Below are positions 31,381 to 40,446 of a DNA stretch of 64,000 bases, piece after piece; position 1 is the first letter of the stretch; each line of letters starts with the position of its first letter. Location of the stretch: the NCBI RefSeq assembly GCF_001422925.1, contig NZ_LMNI01000012.1:345-64344 (forward strand). The letters are read 5' to 3'. The notes under the pieces were generated by a model. The model was not told where the DNA came from. It saw only the letters and a program-made list of their open reading frames with translations, and ran no database searches. This DNA comes from Microbacterium sp. Leaf288. GTDB lineage: Bacteria > Actinomycetota > Actinomycetes > Actinomycetales > Microbacteriaceae. A program made the translations under genes and the position numbers.

Positions 31381-32052
31381 TCAGAGGGTAGCCCCGCCGA
31401 GGCCGTCGATCCAATTCGTGAGAAGGCGGATGCCGGCATCCCCGGACTTCTCGGGGTGGAACTGCGTGGCCGACAGCGGCCCGTTCTCGACCGCGGCGAG
31501 GAACGGCGTGCCGTACTCGCACCAGGTGAGGACGGGCTCGGGGAACGGGGGCTGGACGTCGAGCAGCCACTTCTGCGCGCCGAACGAGTGGACGAAGTAG
31601 AACCGCTCGTGCTCGATGCCCCGGAACAGGCGCGAGCCCTCACCCGGCTCGACGGTGTTCCAGCCCATGTGCGGCAGCACCGGGGCGTCGAGCTCGGTCA
31701 CGACGCCCGGCCACTCCCCCATGCCCTCGGTGTCGACGCCGCGCTCTACGCCGCGCTCGAAGAAGATCTGCATGCCGACGCACACGCCGAGCACCGGCCG
31801 GCCGCCGGCGAGGCGGCGCTCGATGAGCTCGTCGCCGCGGCTCGCGCGCAGCGCCTCGGCCACCGCGCGGAACGCGCCCACGCCGGGCACGAAGAGCCCG
31901 TCGGCGTCCATGATCAGTCCGCGATCGGAGGTCAGGCGCGCGTCGGCTCCCGCCGCGACCAGTGCCTTGACGGCGGAGTGCACGTTGCCCGACCCGTAGT
32001 CGAGGACGGCGACGAGCGGCTTCTCCCGCTCGGCGGGAGCGCTTGCGGTCAC
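31381..32052 (-). CDS. hisH: Imidazole glycerol phosphate synthase, glutaminase subunit
   Basis: Class I glutamine amidotransferase of 223 aa that feeds ammonia to HisF. The nucleophile Cys91 is in GVCVGMQ, and the His/Glu pair is in QFHPEKSG. The N-terminus [18 protein letters not shown] is diagnostic. Its partner hisF is not in the window. ATG at 32052 overlaps the hisB stop (ATGA). It is separated from priA by 72 nt. Confidence 0.96.
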   Translation of the reverse strand: MTASAPAEREKPLVAVLDYGSGNVHSAVKALVAAGADARLTSDRGLIMDADGLFVPGVGAFRAVAEALRASRGDELIERRLAGGRPVLGVCVGMQIFFERGVERGVDTEGMGEWPGVVTELDAPVLPHMGWNTVEPGEGSRLFRGIEHERFYFVHSFGAQKWLLDVQPPFPEPVLTWCEYGTPFLAAVENGPLSATQFHPEKSGDAGIRLLTNWIDGLGGATL

Positions 32053-32657
32053 AGGGCGCCCTTCGTGCTCGGGATGCCCTCGACGAGCGGGTCCAGCGCC
32101 TTCGCCTGGCGGAACGCGCGGGCGAACGCCTTGTACTCCGCCTCGGCGATGTGGTGCGGGTCGCGCCCCGACAGCACGCGCACGTGCACGGTCAGGGCCG
32201 CATTGAACGCGATGGCTTCGAAGGTGTGGCGCACGAGCGATCCGGTGAAGTGGCCGCCGATGAGGTGGTGCTCGAAGCCTGCGGGCTCGCCGGTGTGCAC
32301 CAGGTAGGGGCGGCCGCTGATGTCGACCACGGCCTGCGCGAGCGCCTCGTCGAGCGGCACGAGCGCGTCGCCGTAGCGCGAGATGCCCGACTTGTCGCCG
32401 AGGGCCTCGCGGATCGCCTGGCCGAGCACGATCGAGATGTCCTCCACGGTGTGGTGGGCGTCGATGTCGGTGTCGCCCGACGCCCGTACCGTGAGGTCGG
32501 TGAGCGAGTGCTTCGCGAACGCGGTCAGGAGATGGTCGAAGAACGGCACCGTGGTGTCGATGCGGCTGCGGCCGGTGCCGTCGAGATCGAGCTCCAGCTC
32601 GACGGTCGACTCGCTCGTCGCCCGGCGCAGCGAGGCGGTTCGTGGTGCGGCGCTCAT
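32049..32657 (-). CDS. hisB: Imidazoleglycerol-phosphate dehydratase
   Basis: A 202-aa monofunctional enzyme. The manganese-binding repeats are present: [16 protein letters not shown] in the first half and [19 protein letters not shown] in the second, plus [13 protein letters not shown]. No phosphatase domain is fused. Overlaps hisC and hisH by 4 nt on each side, so the three are coupled. Confidence 0.97.
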   Translation of the reverse strand: MSAAPRTASLRRATSESTVELELDLDGTGRSRIDTTVPFFDHLLTAFAKHSLTDLTVRASGDTDIDAHHTVEDISIVLGQAIREALGDKSGISRYGDALVPLDEALAQAVVDISGRPYLVHTGEPAGFEHHLIGGHFTGSLVRHTFEAIAFNAALTVHVRVLSGRDPHHIAEAEYKAFARAFRQAKALDPLVEGIPSTKGAL

Positions 32658-33739
32658 GCCGCCGATCCTACCGAGGCGAGGGCGTCGAGGAATGCGGTGG
32701 TCTCATCCGCAGTGCCCGCGGTGACTCGCAGGTGGGAAGGGATGCCGACGTCACGGATGAGCACCCCCTCGTCGTACAGGGCCTGCCAGGTGGCCGCCGG
32801 ATCGGCCACGCCGCCGAACAGCACGAAGTTCGTCCACGACTCGTGGGGCGTGTAGCCCAGCGCTTCGACCGTGGCCGAGATACGGTCGCGCTGGGCGACG
32901 ATCTCGTCGACCATGCCCAGCATGACCGGAGCATGACGCAGCGCGGCGGACGCCGCCGCCTGGGTGAGCGCACTGAGGTGATACGGCAGGCGCACGAGGC
33001 GCAGTGCATCGATGAGCGCGGGATCGGCCGCCAGGTAGCCCACGCGCGCTCCGGCGAACGCGAACGCCTTGCTCATCGTGCGCGAGACGACGAGGCGCTC
33101 CCGCCCGGGCAGCAGCGTCAGCGCCGAGCGCTCGTCGTGCGGGGCGAACTCGAAGTACGCCTCGTCGACGATGACGATTCCGTCAGTCGCCTCGTACACG
33201 GCCTCCACGACGTCCAGGCCGAGAGGGGTACCGGTCGGGTTGTTCGGCGAGCACAGGAAGATCACGTCGGGCGCGGCGTCCGCGATCTGGGATGCCGCGT
33301 CTTCGGCGTCGATCGTGAAGTCGGCCGATCGGGTGCCTGAGATCCACTCCGCGCCCGTGCCGCGCGTGAGCAGCGGGTACATCGAGTACGTGGGCGCGAA
33401 CCCGAAGGCGGTGCGCCCCGGACCCGCGAAAGCCTGAAGGATGTGCTGCAGCACCTCGTTCGAGCCGTTGGCGGCCCAGATCTGGTCACGGGTGAGACCG
33501 TGACCGAGATAGTCGGCGAAGCCTTCCCGCAGTGCGGTGAACTCCCGGTCGGGATAGCGGTTGACGTCGCGCAGTGCGAGTGCAATCGAGTCCAGGATGT
33601 CGTCGGCGACCTCGCCCGGAACCGGATGCGTGTTCTCGTTGACGTTCAGGGCGACCGGAAGGGGCGCCTGCGGGGCACCGTAGGGCTTCTGCCCCCGGAG
33701 ATCGGCGCGTAGGGGGAGATCTTCGAGACGTGCACTCAC
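32654..33739 (-). CDS. hisC: Histidinol-phosphate aminotransferase
   Basis: PLP class I/II aminotransferase. The product has 361 aa from the GTG at 33739. [11 protein letters not shown] (the NENP-like block), [26 protein letters not shown] and the lysine motif [18 protein letters not shown] are all visible. GTG at 33739 is chosen because a -10 box TACCAT lies 7 nt upstream; the ATG at 33763 is before that box. First gene of the operon hisC-hisB-hisH-priA-sseB. hisD is not adjacent. Confidence 0.95.
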   Translation of the reverse strand: MSARLEDLPLRADLRGQKPYGAPQAPLPVALNVNENTHPVPGEVADDILDSIALALRDVNRYPDREFTALREGFADYLGHGLTRDQIWAANGSNEVLQHILQAFAGPGRTAFGFAPTYSMYPLLTRGTGAEWISGTRSADFTIDAEDAASQIADAAPDVIFLCSPNNPTGTPLGLDVVEAVYEATDGIVIVDEAYFEFAPHDERSALTLLPGRERLVVSRTMSKAFAFAGARVGYLAADPALIDALRLVRLPYHLSALTQAAASAALRHAPVMLGMVDEIVAQRDRISATVEALGYTPHESWTNFVLFGGVADPAATWQALYDEGVLIRDVGIPSHLRVTAGTADETTAFLDALASVGSAA

Positions 33740-33746
33740 CCATCCC

Positions 33747-33752
33747 ATGGTA
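33747..33752 (-). promoter_or_regulatory. -10 box of the his operon (TACCAT, leaderless start)
   Basis: TACCAT ends 7 nt before the GTG of hisC. A leaderless start leaves no room for a histidine leader-peptide attenuator. Confidence 0.5.
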
Positions 33753-33806
33753 GGCCCGCCCATCGGGGCGCTCTCGCCGCGTGACGCCGCGCGACGCGCC
33801 GTGCGA

Positions 33807-34217
33807 TCAGCGATCGTACGCTGCGGGGATCGCGAGGCGCTGGCCCGCCTGGACGAGGACGGTGTCGAGGGCGTTCAGCCGCACAAGCTCGTCGACCACG
33901 TCGCGCGGGTCGAGGTCGGGGGCGACCTCCTCCGCGATCGTCCACAGCGATTCGCCGGGCGCGACGGTCACGGTGGTGAACGAACCGGCAGGAGCGCCCG
34001 CGTCGCGCGAGGCGAGCGCCGCGCCGCCGCCGAGCACCGCGACGCTCAGGGCGATCACGGCCGGAAGAGCGGCGAGGACGGCGAGCACGCGGCGACCGCG
34101 CACTGTCAACCGCAGACGCGTGGATCGCTGGGCCACTGCGCGCGTGGCGCGCTGGGCTGCGGCGCCGGCGGCGCGGGCCGGCGACGGGACGGACGTCGTG
34201 AAGTCGATCGCGGTCAT
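33807..34217 (-). CDS. LysM-domain membrane protein next to lexA (SOS cell-division inhibitor type)
   Basis: A 136-aa protein. A basic cytosolic part precedes one membrane helix (about 44-68) and an extracytoplasmic LysM domain (about 80-131: [22 protein letters not shown] ... [18 protein letters not shown]) that binds peptidoglycan. Small LysM proteins divergent from lexA (mycobacterial Rv2719c/ChiZ and YneA-like proteins) block cell division during SOS; the position here supports the same role. The start at 34217 is 8 nt after AGGAGG. The ATG at 34223 is too close to it, and the ATG at 34250 lies inside a leader hairpin. Confidence 0.75.
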   Translation of the reverse strand: MTAIDFTTSVPSPARAAGAAAQRATRAVAQRSTRLRLTVRGRRVLAVLAALPAVIALSVAVLGGGAALASRDAGAPAGSFTTVTVAPGESLWTIAEEVAPDLDPRDVVDELVRLNALDTVLVQAGQRLAIPAAYDR

Positions 34218-34237
34218 GCTCATCTCCTCCTGATGGG

Positions 34238-34287
34238 GAGAGATTCGCATTCTCCACTCGGTCGGGAGCGGGCAATGCGAATCTCTC
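34238..34287 (-). promoter_or_regulatory. 5'-terminal mRNA stem-loop of the LysM gene
   Basis: GAGAGATTCGCATT (34238-34251) and AATGCGAATCTCTC (34274-34287) are perfect 14-bp complements around a 22-nt loop. The predicted transcription start (about 34286) falls at the base of the stem, so the mRNA would begin with this hairpin. The Shine-Dalgarno AGGAGG follows about 7 nt after it. This suggests mRNA stabilisation or translational control. Confidence 0.7.
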
Positions 34288-34290
34288 TTC

Positions 34291-34304
34291 CGAAGCTATC
34301 TTCG
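34291..34304. promoter_or_regulatory. SOS-box-like palindrome overlapping the LysM -10 box
   Basis: CGAAGCTATCTTCG is a dyad with half-sites CGAAG/CTTCG and a 4-nt centre. It has the same geometry as the actinobacterial LexA box CGAAC-N4-GTTCG but with G for C at the fifth base. It covers the -10 hexamer of the LysM promoter. A candidate LexA site, weaker than the one upstream of recA. Confidence 0.5.
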
Positions 34305-34321
34305 AGTCTGTAGGATGTCAA
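34293..34321 (-). promoter_or_regulatory. Promoter of the LysM gene (TTGACA-N17-TAGCTT)
   Basis: A perfect -35 TTGACA (34321-34316), 17-nt spacer and -10 TAGCTT (34298-34293). This is the best-spaced consensus promoter in the window, as expected for a gene normally kept off by a repressor bound over it. Confidence 0.75.
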
Positions 34322-34480
34322 TACCGGATTCCGACGTCGATCTCTCGAACGCGACACGCGGCGAGGTTGCCACCTCAACGCATGCGATCCGGATACGGTT
34401 TCGATACGAGAACCCCACCACGGGCCTCCGACATTCGAAGAAACAGCGCTCGGCGGCCGAGCGCAGGACGGAGCCGGAAG

Positions 34481-35161
34481 ATGAGCGACGCGGCCGGGCG
34501 AGAGAAGCCCCAGACCCGCCGGCGCAAGAGCCTGAGCGACAAGCAGCTCGCGATCCTCGAAGTGATCCAGCGCTCGATCGCCCGTCACGGCTACCCGCCC
34601 AGCATGCGCGAGATCGGCGATGCCGTCGGGCTCAAGTCGCTGTCGAGCGTGACGCACCAGCTCAACCAGCTCGAGCTCAGCGGCTACCTGCGGCGCGACG
34701 CCGGGAAGACCCGCGCCATGGAGGTCCTCATCGACCTGCCCGGCACCGCCACCGAGAGCCCCGCGGACGCCGCGCCATCGGTCGGCGACGCGGCACTGGT
34801 TCCGCTGGTCGGCCGCATCGCCGCGGGCGTCCCCATCACGGCCGAGCAGCAGGTGGAGGAGATCTTCCCGCTCCCGCGCCAGCTCGTCGGCAAGGGCGAC
34901 CTGTTCATGCTCAAGGTGTCCGGCGAGTCGATGATCGACGCCGCCATCTGCGACGGCGACTGGGTCGTGGTGCGATCGCAGGCCACCGCCGACAACGGTG
35001 ACATCGTCGCCGCGATGCTCGACGGCGAGGCGACCGTGAAGACGTTCCGTCAGCGCGACGGCCACACCTGGCTCCTCCCCCGCAACTCCGCGTTCGAGCC
35101 GATCCTGGGCGACGACGCCACGGTGCTGGGCAAGGTCGTCGCGGTGCTGCGCGCGGTCTGA
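34481..35161 (+). CDS. lexA: LexA repressor
   Basis: SOS repressor of 226 aa. The N-terminal winged helix (about 18-82, [21 protein letters not shown] recognition region) binds SOS boxes. The C-terminal S24 peptidase domain has the self-cleavage bond Ala115-Gly116 (RIAAGVP), nucleophile Ser150 (SGESM) and Lys187 (TVKTF). RecA-stimulated cleavage inactivates it after DNA damage. ATG at 34481 is preferred over an in-frame ATG at 34367: the protein then begins where family similarity starts, and GGAGCCGGAAG precedes it. Divergent from the LysM gene. Confidence 0.96.
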   Translation: MSDAAGREKPQTRRRKSLSDKQLAILEVIQRSIARHGYPPSMREIGDAVGLKSLSSVTHQLNQLELSGYLRRDAGKTRAMEVLIDLPGTATESPADAAPSVGDAALVPLVGRIAAGVPITAEQQVEEIFPLPRQLVGKGDLFMLKVSGESMIDAAICDGDWVVVRSQATADNGDIVAAMLDGEATVKTFRQRDGHTWLLPRNSAFEPILGDDATVLGKVVAVLRAV

Positions 35162-35276
35162 ATCCCCTGTTCGAGCGCGGCTACGCCGATCTCGTCGACA
35201 TTTCGTTCACGCACAGTTCGACACCAACTGGTGCGCCGGGTGGCGGTGGATCACGGCCAAGCGCTATAAGGGGGGA

Positions 35277-36785
35277 ATGACCGACGTCACCGCCACGGAC
35301 GACACCGCCGCGCTTCGCGCCCGCCTCGACGCCCTCGAGGCCGAGAACGCCCGGCTGCGCGCCGGATCGCCGCCGCCGGCACCTCCTTCCGAGAAGGCGC
35401 ACGGCAACCGCTGGCGGGCGTTCCTGTCTGCTTTGTGCATCGTCATCGCGACGATCCTGGTGCCCGTCTCGATCGTCGCGGCATGGGCGCGGGTCGAACT
35501 GGTCGACGAGACCCGGTTCGTGGAGACCTTCGCCCCGCTCGCCGAGGATCCGCAGGTGCAGGCGCTCGTGGCCGACCAGGTCACCACGGCGATCGAGGAC
35601 TCGCTCGACCTCGAGGGCCTGACGAACGACCTGTTCGACGGCATCCAGCAGCTCGATCTGCCGCCGCGGGCTCTCGCCGCGCTCGATCTGCTGCGGGCAC
35701 CGGCCACCCAAGGTCTGCAGAACCTCGTCGACACGACCGTGACGCGTCTAGTGCAGTCCGACGCGTTCGCCGATGTGTGGGAGACGGCGCTGCGGGCCAG
35801 CCACAAGTCGCTGGCGGCCGTCGCCGCCGGGGGCACCTCCGGCGGCGCCGTGGTGATCAGCGACACCGGCGAAGTGGGCATCCAGCTCGGCCCGATCATC
35901 GAGGAGGTGAAGAAGCGCCTCGTAGATCGCGGCATCGGGTTCGCCGAGTCCATCCCGGTCATCGACAAGACCATCGTCGTCGCGCAGAGCGACGCCCTCA
36001 CGGTCGTCGGCACCGTCTACAACCTCGCCGTCGCCGCAGGCTGGTGGACCCCCATCATCGCGCTCGTTCTCTTCCTGGCCGGAATCCTGATCGCGCGGCG
36101 GCGCTCCACCGCCGTCCTCGGCACCGGGATCGGGATCGCCCTCGGCGCGGGGATCCTCGCGATCGCGCTCGGCATCGGCGGCTCGGTGCTGGCGCTCAGC
36201 GCCCCGAACCTGGGGGTGCCGGCAGGTGCCCTCGCGTCGATGTACGAGCAGATCACCGCCGCGATGCGCGACACGGCCATCGTCCTCACGCTGCTGGGCG
36301 TCGTGATCGCCGTGATCGCATGGATGTCCGGTCGCTGGCGCGGTGCCACCGCGGCGCGCAACGGCGTCGCCTCGGTGAATGCAGGGCTGCGGGGGGCCGC
36401 GTTGAAGCGCGGCATCGACACCGGCCGCTTCGGAACGTGGCTCTACGCGCAGCGGATCCTCGTGCGCATCGTGCTGGGAGCCCTGGCGATCCTCTGGCTC
36501 ATGCTCCTCCGGCCGCTCAGCGTGGGCGAGGTGTTCCTCGTGCTGATCGTGTGGCTCATCGTGTGGTGGGTCTTCGAGCTGCTGCAGCGTCGCCCGGACG
36601 AGGCCGCAGCCGCCGCCGCGGACCTCGAGATCGACGTCGCCGAAGCCGACGCCGTCGACGAAGAGGCGGGCGACGCGGCGACCGCCGTCCTGGAGCCGCT
36701 GAACGACACCGAGGTCATCCCGGACGCGACGGATGCCGCGACCGATGTGGCCGCGGCATCCGGGTCGAAGAAGAAGGGCTCCTAG
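35277..36785 (+). CDS. Large membrane protein with N-terminal coiled coil, function unknown
   Basis: A 502-aa protein. A short coiled coil (about 10-28, [18 protein letters not shown]) is followed by a helix (47-70) and an external region of about 170 residues rich in Ala/Asp/Leu. Then come four to five helices at about 240-262, 275-305, 335-352, 392-410 and 415-432, and an acidic C-terminal tail ending GSKKKGS. Similar proteins occur in many actinobacteria without assigned function. GGGGGGA directly precedes the ATG; TATAAG six bases before could instead act as a -10 box. Its stop codon shares CTAG with the metE stop. Confidence 0.7.
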   Translation: MTDVTATDDTAALRARLDALEAENARLRAGSPPPAPPSEKAHGNRWRAFLSALCIVIATILVPVSIVAAWARVELVDETRFVETFAPLAEDPQVQALVADQVTTAIEDSLDLEGLTNDLFDGIQQLDLPPRALAALDLLRAPATQGLQNLVDTTVTRLVQSDAFADVWETALRASHKSLAAVAAGGTSGGAVVISDTGEVGIQLGPIIEEVKKRLVDRGIGFAESIPVIDKTIVVAQSDALTVVGTVYNLAVAAGWWTPIIALVLFLAGILIARRRSTAVLGTGIGIALGAGILAIALGIGGSVLALSAPNLGVPAGALASMYEQITAAMRDTAIVLTLLGVVIAVIAWMSGRWRGATAARNGVASVNAGLRGAALKRGIDTGRFGTWLYAQRILVRIVLGALAILWLMLLRPLSVGEVFLVLIVWLIVWWVFELLQRRPDEAAAAAADLEIDVAEADAVDEEAGDAATAVLEPLNDTEVIPDATDAATDVAAASGSKKKGS

Positions 36786-39112
36786 GCCGGCACGCTCGCC
36801 CGCACCGCCTCGGTCGCCTCGACGAGGTTCTTCAGCGATGCGACCGTCTCGTCGTACCCACGGGTCTTCAGCCCGCAGTCGGGGTTGACCCAGACGCGGC
36901 GCAGCGGGAGTTCCGCGACCGCACGGTCCAGGAGGTCGGTGATCTCGTCGACCGACGGCACGCGCGGCGAGTGGATGTCGTAGACACCCGGACCGATGCC
37001 GGCGGCGAAGCCCGACGCCCGGATGTCGCCGATCACCTCACCTCGGCTGCGGGCGGCCTCGATCGAGGTCACGTCGGCGTCGAGCGCCGCGATCGCGTCG
37101 ATGACCACGTCGAACTCCGAGTAGCAGAGGTGGGTGTGCACCTGCGTCGCCGGCGCGGCACCCGCGGTCGCGAGGCGGAACGAGCCGACCGACCACTCGA
37201 GGTAGGCGGGCTGGTCCGCCGCCTTGAGGGGAAGGAGCTCGCGCAGCGCCGGCTCGTCGACCTGGATGACGCGGATGCCCGCACCCTCGAGGTCTGCGAT
37301 CTCATCGCGCAGCGCCAGCGCCACCTGGTTCGCCGTCTCGCCGAGCGGCTGGTCGTCGCGCACGAACGACCACGCCAGGATCGTCACCGGCCCCGTCAGC
37401 ATGCCCTTCATGGGCTTGTCGGTGAGCGACTGCGCGAACGCCGACCACGCGACCGTGATGGCCGTCGGCCGTGACACGTCGCCCCACAGGATCGACGGAC
37501 GCGTCGCACGCGAGCCGTACGACTGCACCCAGCCGTTCTCGGTCACCGCGAAGCCGTCGAGGTTCTCGGCGAAGTACTGCACCATGTCGTTGCGCTCGGC
37601 CTCGCCGTGCACGAGGACGTCGAGGCCGATGTCCTCCTGGAGCGTCACGACGCGCGCGATCTCGTCGCGCAGGAACCGCTGGTACTCGTCGGCGGTGAGC
37701 TCACCCCGGCCGTGACGAGCCCGCGCCCGGCGGATGTCGCCGGTCTGCGGGAACGATCCGATCGTGGTGGTGGGCAGCACGGGGAGAGCGAGCTCGGCGT
37801 CCTGCGCTGCGACGCGGGCGTCGTAGTCGCCGCGCTCGAAGTCGCCGGCGTCCAGCACCGCGGCGCGCTCGCGCACCGCGCCGTCGCGCACGCCGGGGGC
37901 GCTCCGACGGTCCGCGAGGGCGGCGGATGCCTCGGCCAGCGGCGCGGCGATGGCGTCTCGCCCCTCGACCAGGCCGGTGGCGAGCGTCACCACCTGCGCG
38001 ACCTTCTGGTCGGCGAAGGCGAGCCACGACGCGAGCCGCTCATCGAGCGCGGACTCGTCGGAGACGTCGTGGGGCACGTGCTGCAGCGAGGTCGAGGTGC
38101 CCGCGCTGATCTCCGACGCGCCCACCGCGCTCAGCGCCTGCAGGCGATCCCATGCGGCGTCGAGGTCGCCGCGCCACACGTTCCGTCCGTCGACGACGCC
38201 GCCCACGAGCGTCTTTCGGTCCAGGCCCGGCACGGCGTCCGGCACGGCGCCGCGGGTGAGGTCGATGGCGATGGCCTCGATCGGAGCCTCCGCGAGGGCC
38301 GCCCAGGCCTCCCGCGACAGCTGCGCGTAGCCCGCCGCGACGAGGATCGCCGGCCGGTCGCCGCGAACGCCCAGTGCGGCATAGGCGCGGGCCGCGGCAT
38401 CCGCCAGCACGGCCGCGTCCGCAGGCAGGCTCTCGCTCACCAGGGCGGGCTCGTCCAGCTGCACCCACTCGGCGCCCGCGGCACGAAGGGCGGACAGCAG
38501 CTCGGCGTACACCGGCAGCAGATCGTCGAGACGGCTGAGCGGGTCGAAGCCCTGGGGGGAGGCATCCGAAGCCTTCGCGAGGGCGAGGAGGGTCACCGGG
38601 CCCACGATCACCGGTCGGACGGTGAAGCCGTCGGCCTTGGCCTCGGCCACCTGGCGCGCGAACCGGTCGCTCGAGAGGGAGAAGACCGTCTCGGGGCCGA
38701 TCTCGGGCACGAGGTAGTGGTAGTTCGTGTCGAACCACTTGGTCATCTCGAGGGGAGCATCGTCACCCGCCCCGCGCGCGGCGGTGAAGTACGCGTCGAG
38801 ACCGATCGCACCGTCGGCATCGCGCAGCGCGGCGAACCGCTCGGGCAGCGCCCCGACGGTCACGGCCGCGTCGTGCACCTGGTCGTAGAACGAGAAGGAC
38901 TCGGGAATCGACGAGTCGTCGCGGCCGAGACCGAGCGCGGCGAGCCGCTCACGCGTCGCGCGGCGCAGGCCGGCCGCCGTCTGCTCCAGGGTCTGTGCGT
39001 CGGCGGTTCCGGCCCAGTACCCCTCGACCGCGCGCTTGAGCTCGCGGCGGCGCCCGATCCGGGGATAGCCCAGGATCGTGCCGTGGGGGAAGGTGCTGCG
39101 AGGTTCGGTCAT
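36782..39112 (-). CDS. metE: Cobalamin-independent methionine synthase
   Basis: Transfers a methyl group from methyltetrahydropteroyl-glutamate to homocysteine. It has 776 aa in two barrels. The zinc ligands are visible in the C-terminal half: HTHLCYSEF (His, Cys) and [13 protein letters not shown] (Cys), with the acid in [12 protein letters not shown]. The N-terminal start [22 protein letters not shown] is diagnostic. It lies 96 nt after metF on the same strand, so methyl donor and methyl transfer are co-expressed. No B12 box was recognised. Confidence 0.97.
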   Translation of the reverse strand: MTEPRSTFPHGTILGYPRIGRRRELKRAVEGYWAGTADAQTLEQTAAGLRRATRERLAALGLGRDDSSIPESFSFYDQVHDAAVTVGALPERFAALRDADGAIGLDAYFTAARGAGDDAPLEMTKWFDTNYHYLVPEIGPETVFSLSSDRFARQVAEAKADGFTVRPVIVGPVTLLALAKASDASPQGFDPLSRLDDLLPVYAELLSALRAAGAEWVQLDEPALVSESLPADAAVLADAAARAYAALGVRGDRPAILVAAGYAQLSREAWAALAEAPIEAIAIDLTRGAVPDAVPGLDRKTLVGGVVDGRNVWRGDLDAAWDRLQALSAVGASEISAGTSTSLQHVPHDVSDESALDERLASWLAFADQKVAQVVTLATGLVEGRDAIAAPLAEASAALADRRSAPGVRDGAVRERAAVLDAGDFERGDYDARVAAQDAELALPVLPTTTIGSFPQTGDIRRARARHGRGELTADEYQRFLRDEIARVVTLQEDIGLDVLVHGEAERNDMVQYFAENLDGFAVTENGWVQSYGSRATRPSILWGDVSRPTAITVAWSAFAQSLTDKPMKGMLTGPVTILAWSFVRDDQPLGETANQVALALRDEIADLEGAGIRVIQVDEPALRELLPLKAADQPAYLEWSVGSFRLATAGAAPATQVHTHLCYSEFDVVIDAIAALDADVTSIEAARSRGEVIGDIRASGFAAGIGPGVYDIHSPRVPSVDEITDLLDRAVAELPLRRVWVNPDCGLKTRGYDETVASLKNLVEATEAVRASVPA

Positions 39113-39175
39113 CGTGCTCTCTCTTTCGCTTCGTTCATCTCGGATCGGGGGGTCTTCAGGGGTCGCCGAAGAGAC

Positions 39176-39193
39176 CCGTCGGTCATCCGACGG
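39176..39193 (-). promoter_or_regulatory. Stem-loop between metF and metE
   Basis: CCGTCGG-TCAT-CCGACGG, a 7-bp perfect stem with a tetraloop, starts 15 nt after the metF stop. No T-run follows. May reduce read-through or stabilise metF mRNA. Confidence 0.4.
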
Positions 39194-39208
39194 ATCGCGG
39201 CGTCCGGG

Positions 39209-40171
39209 TCAGCGGACGGCGTCGGGCATTCGCATGGAGGGGGCGAGCACTCCGGCTTCGCTCAGCACGTCCAGGACCGTCTCGTGGTTGTTGAACGCGT
39301 ACAGGTGGACGCCGGGGGCGCCCCCGTCCACGACCTCGCGGGCGAGTCGCGCGGCGTGCGCGACTCCCACCTCGCGCTGCCCCTCGACGGTGGGCTCGAC
39401 GTCGAGCGCGACGGCGAGGTCCACCGGCAGCTGCTCCCCTGTCAGCTCGAGAACCCGGCGCAGGCGAGTGGGCGAGGTGATCGGCATGATGCCGGGGAGG
39501 ATCGGGATCGTGACGCCGGCTTCGCGCGATCGCTGCACGAACGCCAGGTAGTCGTCGGCGTGGAAGAACAGCTGCGTGATCGCGAGCGTCGCACCGGCCG
39601 CCTGCTTCGCGAGCAGCGCGTCGATGTCTTCGAAGGGATGCCTCGACCGCGGGTGACCGTTCGGGAACGCCGCCACGGCGATGTCGACGCGGGGGCGCTC
39701 CGCGACCCGCACCGCACCCGGCACGCCGGGGATCGGCGCTTCGCTGTAGGGCTCACGCTCCGCCTGCACGCAGTCGATGAGCTGCACGAGCTGGGCCGCG
39801 CTGTCGAGATCGCCGAGGAAGACGTCGTCCTCCGAGACGCCCGCCGGCGGATCCCCTCGCAGTGCGAGGAAGCTCGTGATCCCGGCATCCAGGAACTCCC
39901 GGATCAGCGCGTTCGCGGCGGCATAGCTGTTCCCGACGCACGTGAGGTGGGCGAGGGGCTCGACGTGGGTCTCGCGCAGGATGTGGGTCAGCAGCTCGAG
40001 GGAGCGACCGCCGGTGGAGCCGCCCGCTCCGTAGGTCACCGAGATGAACCGCGGGTCGACCGATGCCAGGTGGCGGATCGTCTCGTGGAGCGCGGCGACG
40101 CCCGCGTCGGAGCGCGGCGGGTACACCTCGAAGGAGATCGGCACGGGAGGAGTGCTCAGGTCGATCGACAT
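39209..40171 (-). CDS. metF: Methylenetetrahydrofolate reductase
   Basis: FAD enzyme making 5-methyl-THF for metE. It has 320 aa in a TIM barrel with the start ISFEVYPPRSDAGVAALHETI (the conserved Glu is in FEVYPPR). Other blocks are ISVTYGAGGSTGGRS, LTCVGNSYAAANALI, LALRGDPP and TQLFFHADDYLAF. ATG at 40171 (MSIDLSTPPVP) is family-like, while the open frame extends another 150 codons upstream with no homology. First gene of the metF-metE unit, divergent from the S9 peptidase. Confidence 0.95.
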   Translation of the reverse strand: MSIDLSTPPVPISFEVYPPRSDAGVAALHETIRHLASVDPRFISVTYGAGGSTGGRSLELLTHILRETHVEPLAHLTCVGNSYAAANALIREFLDAGITSFLALRGDPPAGVSEDDVFLGDLDSAAQLVQLIDCVQAEREPYSEAPIPGVPGAVRVAERPRVDIAVAAFPNGHPRSRHPFEDIDALLAKQAAGATLAITQLFFHADDYLAFVQRSREAGVTIPILPGIMPITSPTRLRRVLELTGEQLPVDLAVALDVEPTVEGQREVGVAHAARLAREVVDGGAPGVHLYAFNNHETVLDVLSEAGVLAPSMRMPDAVR

Positions 40172-40446
40172 GGCCTGCTTCTCAGGGATCGGCGGACAGG
40201 GCTGAGCCGTACGGGAAGGCCCGATCGGCCGCGGCACCTCCACCCGCCGGGACGGCGGAAGGGGTGTCATTCGCGGGCGGGTGCCGGGCTCGGCTGTCGC
40301 TCCTGCCCGGGCCCCGAGGTTCGGGGCGTCCGTGAGGACGACCGGGCGACGATTCGTCCACGGTAGCGGAGCGCGCCGCCGTCGTGTCGCCTGTGACGTT
40401 CTGTTTCGATCGCGATTCCCGTGGGCTTCGTCGTACCGTGGTGTGC
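40172..40446. other. Divergent control region between metF and the S9 peptidase gene
   Basis: Non-coding and very GC-rich. GCCCCGA-GGT-TCGGGGC (40311-40327) is a 7-bp stem with a 3-nt loop, and CCGCCG...CGGCGG near 40244-40258 is another. A leftward -10-like TACCGT near 40365 would give metF a leader of about 190 nt. No SAM, SAH or cobalamin riboswitch core was recognised by eye. Confidence 0.4.
40434..40439 (+). promoter_or_regulatory. -10 box of the S9 peptidase gene (TACCGT, leaderless start)
   Basis: TACCGT ends 7 nt before the GTG at 40447 and decides that start over the upstream GTG at 40384. Confidence 0.5.

Noticed and set aside
34250..34250. ATG at 34250 as start of the LysM protein
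   Set aside because: It lies in the stem of the leader hairpin without a ribosome site; AGGAGG 8 nt before the ATG at 34217 fits far better.
37607..40366. 919-codon open frame on the plus strand
   Set aside because: Antisense to metE and metF; no domains.
40172..40446. SAM or cobalamin riboswitch for metF-metE
   Set aside because: Searched by eye for the conserved cores and found none; left as an open question.
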